Assembly: GCA_002441005.1 (NCBI GenBank)
Contig: DJWO01000006.1
Location: forward strand, 1 to 64,000
Direction: 5' to 3'
Source: Candidatus Aminicenantes bacterium UBA6228
GTDB taxonomy: Bacteria > Acidobacteriota > Aminicenantia > Aminicenantales > Saccharicenantaceae
Length of the DNA: 64,000 bases
In this document: positions 60,746 to 64,000 of the stretch, one piece after another
Numbering within the stretch: position 1 is the first letter of the stretch
How the letters are laid out: each line of letters begins with the position of its first letter
The notes under the pieces: model-generated
The model's input: the letters and a program-made list of their open reading frames with translations, nothing else
Database searches by the model: none
What the model was told of the DNA's origin: nothing
Position numbers and translations under genes: made by a program

Positions 60746-61681
60746 ATGACCAAGCGATTTGACCTGCGGTTTTTTTATATTTTTGTCTTTCTCCCCATCG
60801 CCGGGGTTCTGATTTTTAGCGGGCAGGGATTAGCCCAATCAGGAAGCGAAGCTCAAACTAAGGATCTAAATTTATTACTGCCTGAGGTTCAGAGCTGGAA
60901 ACTGGCCGAGGCGGTCGAGATTTATAAACCTGAGACATTATTTGAATATATCGACGGGGCGGCCGAGGCCTATCTCGGCTATGACTTTCAGCAGTTACTG
61001 GTCTCGACTTTTCAAAAAGAGGGAACAGAGAGTTCTATCACTCTCGAAATCTACGATATGGGGATTCCGCTTAATGCCTTTGGTATCTTCAGCTCGGAGC
61101 GCTATCCGGACATTCCTGAAGTTCCTTTCGGCCTGGCCGGCTACCTGGAAGGCGAAGTCCTGAATTTTATTTCTGGCCCCTATTATGTCAAACTATTGTG
61201 CTATAATGGCGAAGCCAGCACCGCTGATTACCTTAAAGAATTTGCTGAGGCAGTCGATAAGAAGGTCAAGGAGAAAGGGAACTGGCCGGCGGTGTTTAAG
61301 ATGTTTCCATCAGGCGGCCTGATTAAGAATTCTGAAAAATATATTAAGAAAAACTTTATGGGTTTTGACTTTTTAGCCAATGGTTATGCAGTCAGTTACC
61401 GCTCTGGCCAGGATGAATACGATGCTTTTATTATTGAAGCCGGGGCGGAAGGAGAGGCCCAGGGCTGGCTTCAAAAATTGCTGGATTTCTATGCCGGCGA
61501 GAAAATTCCATTTGTGGCCGAAGGCAACAGATATCGCCAGGAAAATAAATATGGCCAGGTAATCCTCATCGGTCAGGTCAGAAATTACCTCTTTGGTCTC
61601 AGCCGGCTGCCGGTGGCTCTGGCCGATCAGGCCCTGACCACTTTTAGCCAGCTAAAGGTCAATCTGGAAGCAGCCAGGTAA
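60746..61681 (+). CDS. DUF6599 family exported protein
   Basis: A 311-residue protein with a signal peptide (IFVFLPIAGVLIFSGQGLAQ). The DUF6599-type opening is LLPEVQSWKLAEAVEIYKPETLFEYIDGAAEAYLGYDFQQLLVSTFQKEG, then ITLEIYDMGIPLNAFGIFSSERYPDI, and the C-terminal half repeats a similar fold. Function unknown; it is common in Aminicenantes and relatives, which supports the host inference. GCGGAGGAAGAG before the ATG gives an excellent ribosome-binding site. Confidence 0.8.
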   Translation: MTKRFDLRFFYIFVFLPIAGVLIFSGQGLAQSGSEAQTKDLNLLLPEVQSWKLAEAVEIYKPETLFEYIDGAAEAYLGYDFQQLLVSTFQKEGTESSITLEIYDMGIPLNAFGIFSSERYPDIPEVPFGLAGYLEGEVLNFISGPYYVKLLCYNGEASTADYLKEFAEAVDKKVKEKGNWPAVFKMFPSGGLIKNSEKYIKKNFMGFDFLANGYAVSYRSGQDEYDAFIIEAGAEGEAQGWLQKLLDFYAGEKIPFVAEGNRYRQENKYGQVILIGQVRNYLFGLSRLPVALADQALTTFSQLKVNLEAAR

Positions 61682-61702
61682 TAGAACTCATCAGGAAGGT
61701 CA

Positions 61703-62737
61703 ATGGCTGAAGTCAAAGTTGCCGAGTCGAGGTTGACCAGGATCTGCCTTTTAATCCTGACTCTTTTTGTTCTGGGCATCTGTTTTAAGCTGGCCAGATC
61801 GGTTCTCATTCCTTTTTTTCTATCGCTATTTATCTCTTATGCTATTTCGCCTTTGCTTGACTGGCTGGTTGAGTTAAAAGTTCCAAAAAGCCTGGCTATA
61901 ACCATCATCGTCATCATTACTTTTGGCCTCGTTTATCTCATCGGGCTTATTCTCTATTCAAGCGGCAAACATTTTGTTGTTTCTCTGCCGGCTTACAGCC
62001 AGAAAATGACCGACCTGATAACTGAAATCAGCCGGGGCCTGGAGCATTTGCCCTTTAAAATTGATGTACCCACCATTGTCGGCCAGATCAATGTAGAAAG
62101 AATAACCAATATTTTACTGGGCACTCTTGGCTCCTTTTTTAGTTTTGTCGGTAATTTAATTTTGGTCTTCGTCTTTGTTATTTTCATTCTGGCTGGCCGT
62201 GACAAGCTGGCTGATAAAGTGGTCAGAGCCTTTGCTCCCGAGAGAGCCAGTTATCTTAGCCGGGTGCTGGTCAGTCTTAATGGTCAGATTCAGAAATATC
62301 TGGCAGTTAAAACTCTGGTCAGCATCATTAACGGCGCGCTTGTTTGCTTGATTTTGATTATTTTTGGTGTTGATTTTGCCCTGCTGCTTGGCTTTCTCAC
62401 TTTTGTCTTGAATTTTATTCCTTCCTTTGGCTCGATTATCGCCACCATCATTCCAACCTTGATTGCCTTTTTGCAGTTTGGCAATTCATTAACACCTATC
62501 TGGGTTTTGTTGGCTATTGCCGTTACCGACTCTATTCTGGGAAATTTTGTTGATCCAAAATTGATGGGTCAAAGTCTGAATCTGAGTCCGTTACTGGTTC
62601 TGTTTACCCTGATCTTCTGGGGCTGGCTGTGGGGAATTGCCGGGATGATTCTGTCTGTACCCCTGCTGGCTGTCTTGAAGATCATTCTGGAAAATATTCC
62701 ATCCACCCAGCCTCTGGCTATCTTAATGAGCAAATAG
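61703..62737 (+). CDS. AI-2E family transporter
   Basis: A 344-residue membrane protein of the PF01594 family: helices LILTLFVLGICFKLARSVLIPFFLSLFISYAISPLLDWLVELKVPKSLAITIIVIITFGLVYLIGL, the central cytoplasmic region, and the typical C-terminus NFIPSFGSIIATIIPTLIAFLQFGNSLTPIWVLLAIAVTDSILGNFVDPKLMGQSLNLSPLLVLFTLIFWGWLWGIAGMILSVPL. Substrates in the family are diverse. It starts 21 bases after the DUF6599 gene, so both may be co-transcribed. Confidence 0.92.
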   Translation: MAEVKVAESRLTRICLLILTLFVLGICFKLARSVLIPFFLSLFISYAISPLLDWLVELKVPKSLAITIIVIITFGLVYLIGLILYSSGKHFVVSLPAYSQKMTDLITEISRGLEHLPFKIDVPTIVGQINVERITNILLGTLGSFFSFVGNLILVFVFVIFILAGRDKLADKVVRAFAPERASYLSRVLVSLNGQIQKYLAVKTLVSIINGALVCLILIIFGVDFALLLGFLTFVLNFIPSFGSIIATIIPTLIAFLQFGNSLTPIWVLLAIAVTDSILGNFVDPKLMGQSLNLSPLLVLFTLIFWGWLWGIAGMILSVPLLAVLKIILENIPSTQPLAILMSK

Positions 62738-62751
62738 CTGGCTGGTTTGGT

Positions 62752-63513
62752 TCAATCCTTTGTTTCCTGGCCGTTTTCGTCCTGGCAGATAAAAAAAGCT
62801 TCATCAGAGATAGCCTGAAATTTGTCCTTGGATAATTTTTTTAAGGCTTTCTGGGCTGCTTTTTGTTCAGCACTCTTTTTCGACAGGCCTTTAGCCCTGG
62901 CCAGGATCTCCCGGCCCGAACTAACTTCAATGGTGAAAACCTTTTCATGTTCAGGACCTGACTCGCTGATTGTCCGGTAAAGGGGTGACGGCAGCTGATG
63001 TTGATTAAAATACTCCTGGAGGGCCGACTTAAAGTTATTGATTTGAAAATTGGTCCGGGGTAGTTTCTTATAATATTTCTTAAGAAGAAAGGCCAGAACC
63101 TGCCTGGCGGTCTGATAATCGCTATCCAGATAGATGGCACCCATCAAGGCTTCCGTAGTCGCGGCCATAATACTCTTTTTCTGACGTCCGCCGTTTTTTT
63201 CTTCTCCCTTGCCGAATTTGATCTGCTTGTCGAGTCCCAGTTTTTTAGCCAGCCGGGCTAAAGAGTTAGTTGAGACCAGAATTGACTTCAGCTTCGACAG
63301 CTGGCCTTCACTCAGCCCGGGGTAATAAGAGAACAACAGATCAGCCAGAATAAGACCGACGACGGAATCACCCAGAAACTCCAGTATCTCGTTGTCTTTA
63401 AATCCCTGGCCGGGATGTTCATGAGCATAGGAGCTATGGATCAGGGCCTGTTCCAGTAGTTCCTTATTTTTGAACTTATAATTTATTTTTTTTTCAATAG
63501 CAGTTAAGGTCAT
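62752..63513 (-). CDS. rnc: Ribonuclease III
   Basis: A 253-residue double-strand-specific endoribonuclease: catalytic signature NEILEFLGDSVVGLILADLLF near residue 40, second acidic region ALMGAIYLDSDY, and a C-terminal dsRNA-binding domain (NFKSALQEYFNQHQLPSPLYRTISESGPEHEKVFTIEV to KGLSKKSAEQKAAQKAL). The ATG at 63513 was chosen over the TTG at 63522. It processes rRNA and other duplex RNAs. It starts 5 bases after the pyrC stop on the same strand. Confidence 0.94.
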   Translation of the reverse strand: MTLTAIEKKINYKFKNKELLEQALIHSSYAHEHPGQGFKDNEILEFLGDSVVGLILADLLFSYYPGLSEGQLSKLKSILVSTNSLARLAKKLGLDKQIKFGKGEEKNGGRQKKSIMAATTEALMGAIYLDSDYQTARQVLAFLLKKYYKKLPRTNFQINNFKSALQEYFNQHQLPSPLYRTISESGPEHEKVFTIEVSSGREILARAKGLSKKSAEQKAAQKALKKLSKDKFQAISDEAFFICQDENGQETKD

Positions 63514-63518
63514 TGGTT

Positions 63519-64000
63519 TCAATCAAACCAGATATTAGCATAGTTTTTATTCTGATAAACAGGCTGGCCGGCGATGATGGTCATAACTATTGATCCGGTG
63601 AAGGTCGAACCAAGAAAAGGTGTATTACAGCTTTTGGAAGCCATAGTTTCCTTGGTAATGACAGTTTTTCCTTCCAGATCGATGATGGTCAGATCAGCCC
63701 TTTCGCCCTCCTTTATCCGTCCACCGGCTCTAAGTTTAAGCACGTTAGCCGGCCCGGAGCTTAAAGCCTCGATTACCCGGGCTAAGGGAAAACCGTGTTT
63801 TCTAACCAGCAAATCGAGCAAGGAAGGTAGAGCTGTTTCCAGGCCATTGATACCAAAAGGTGCTTTTTCCAGTCCGGCTTTCTTTTCCTCTTCAGTGTGA
63901 GGGGCATGATCGGTGGCGATAATATCAATTAAGCCAGTCTTCAGAGCCTGCCGCAACGATTGAACGTCTTCTTCAGTTCTCAGGGGAGGGTTAACCTTAG
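63519..64000 (-). CDS. pyrC: Dihydroorotase, C-terminal part (cut by the window edge)
   Basis: The frame is open to the right edge and starts inside the gene (KVNPPLRTEEDVQSLRQALKTGLIDIIATDHAPHTEEEKKAGLEKAPFGINGLETALPSLLDLLVRKHG). The TDHAPH metal site and the KxNPPLR segment are diagnostic of the bacterial class I enzyme of pyrimidine biosynthesis. The stop at 63519 is 5 bases before the rnc ATG. About the last 160 residues are present; the rest lies outside. Confidence 0.93.
   Translation of the reverse strand, partial: KVNPPLRTEEDVQSLRQALKTGLIDIIATDHAPHTEEEKKAGLEKAPFGINGLETALPSLLDLLVRKHGFPLARVIEALSSGPANVLKLRAGGRIKEGERADLTIIDLEGKTVITKETMASKSCNTPFLGSTFTGSIVMTIIAGQPVYQNKNYANIWFD

Overview
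The window looks like one contig from an uncultured, probably anaerobic, Gram-negative heterotroph of the Aminicenantes/Acidobacteriota type. That call is an inference from gene content: 6-bladed beta-propeller proteins with the GQGPGE signature, an M64 peptidase, a DUF6599 protein, a Gld-like ABC operon with DUF4340, a TonB-type outer-membrane receptor remnant, flavodiiron proteins, and glycine cleavage next to a two-subunit glycyl-tRNA synthetase. No rRNA is present to confirm it.

The window has two parts. From 1 to about 16.2 kb it is an accessory mosaic. Nearly every junction is a piece of an insertion sequence, and most genes at a junction are broken. It opens with an IS3-family remnant (1-309), a truncated redoxin-like gene and a beta-propeller gene. 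A Bacteroidota-looking minus-strand block follows (1.7-6.4 kb: MarR remnant, dienelactone hydrolase, quinone-oxidoreductase-like MDR enzyme, D-2-hydroxyacid dehydrogenase, two broken FrnE/DsbA genes). It contains a second IS3 remnant in which the head of OrfA is joined to the tail of OrfB. Three same-orientation remnants of one IS91-like transposase (6393, 10301, 12869) then separate unrelated cassettes: an orphan T9SS sorting-domain tail plus TetR/flavoprotein/polyferredoxin; a VIT-family transporter plus a broken flavodiiron gene; and a TonB-receptor pseudogene abutting a HEAT-repeat pseudogene.

From about 16.5 kb to the right edge most genes are intact, closely spaced, of similar codon style and often overlap by ATGA. 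In order: a nucleotidyltransferase with a 52-residue basic partner (toxin-antitoxin-like); a beta-propeller gene translationally overlapping a 75-residue nine-cysteine secreted peptide; an M64 peptidase; lysA; DUF72; serS with two tRNA-Ser genes nearby; peptidases M55 and M3; a C_GCAxxG_C_C protein; a GH106-like lipoprotein; DUF1846; Yip1; GNAT; an intact flavodiiron protein; a GAF protein with a degenerate GGDEF domain; a four-gene Gld-like ABC operon; argS; gcvT-gcvH-gcvPA-gcvPB; glyQ-glyS; a PilZ protein; a TonB-like protein with an unknown partner; a spermidine-synthase-like membrane protein, an AmrS-type radical SAM enzyme and DUF362; a DUF6599 protein; an AI-2E transporter; rnc; and the 3' part of pyrC, cut by the window edge.

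The right part is mostly housekeeping: glycine catabolism and charging, serine and arginine charging, lysine synthesis, peptide and glycan degradation in the envelope, and oxygen defence. The left part is either a real insertion hotspot built by serial IS91-like and IS3 events, or partly an assembly chimera across repeats. The sequence alone cannot separate these, so it is flagged rather than decided.
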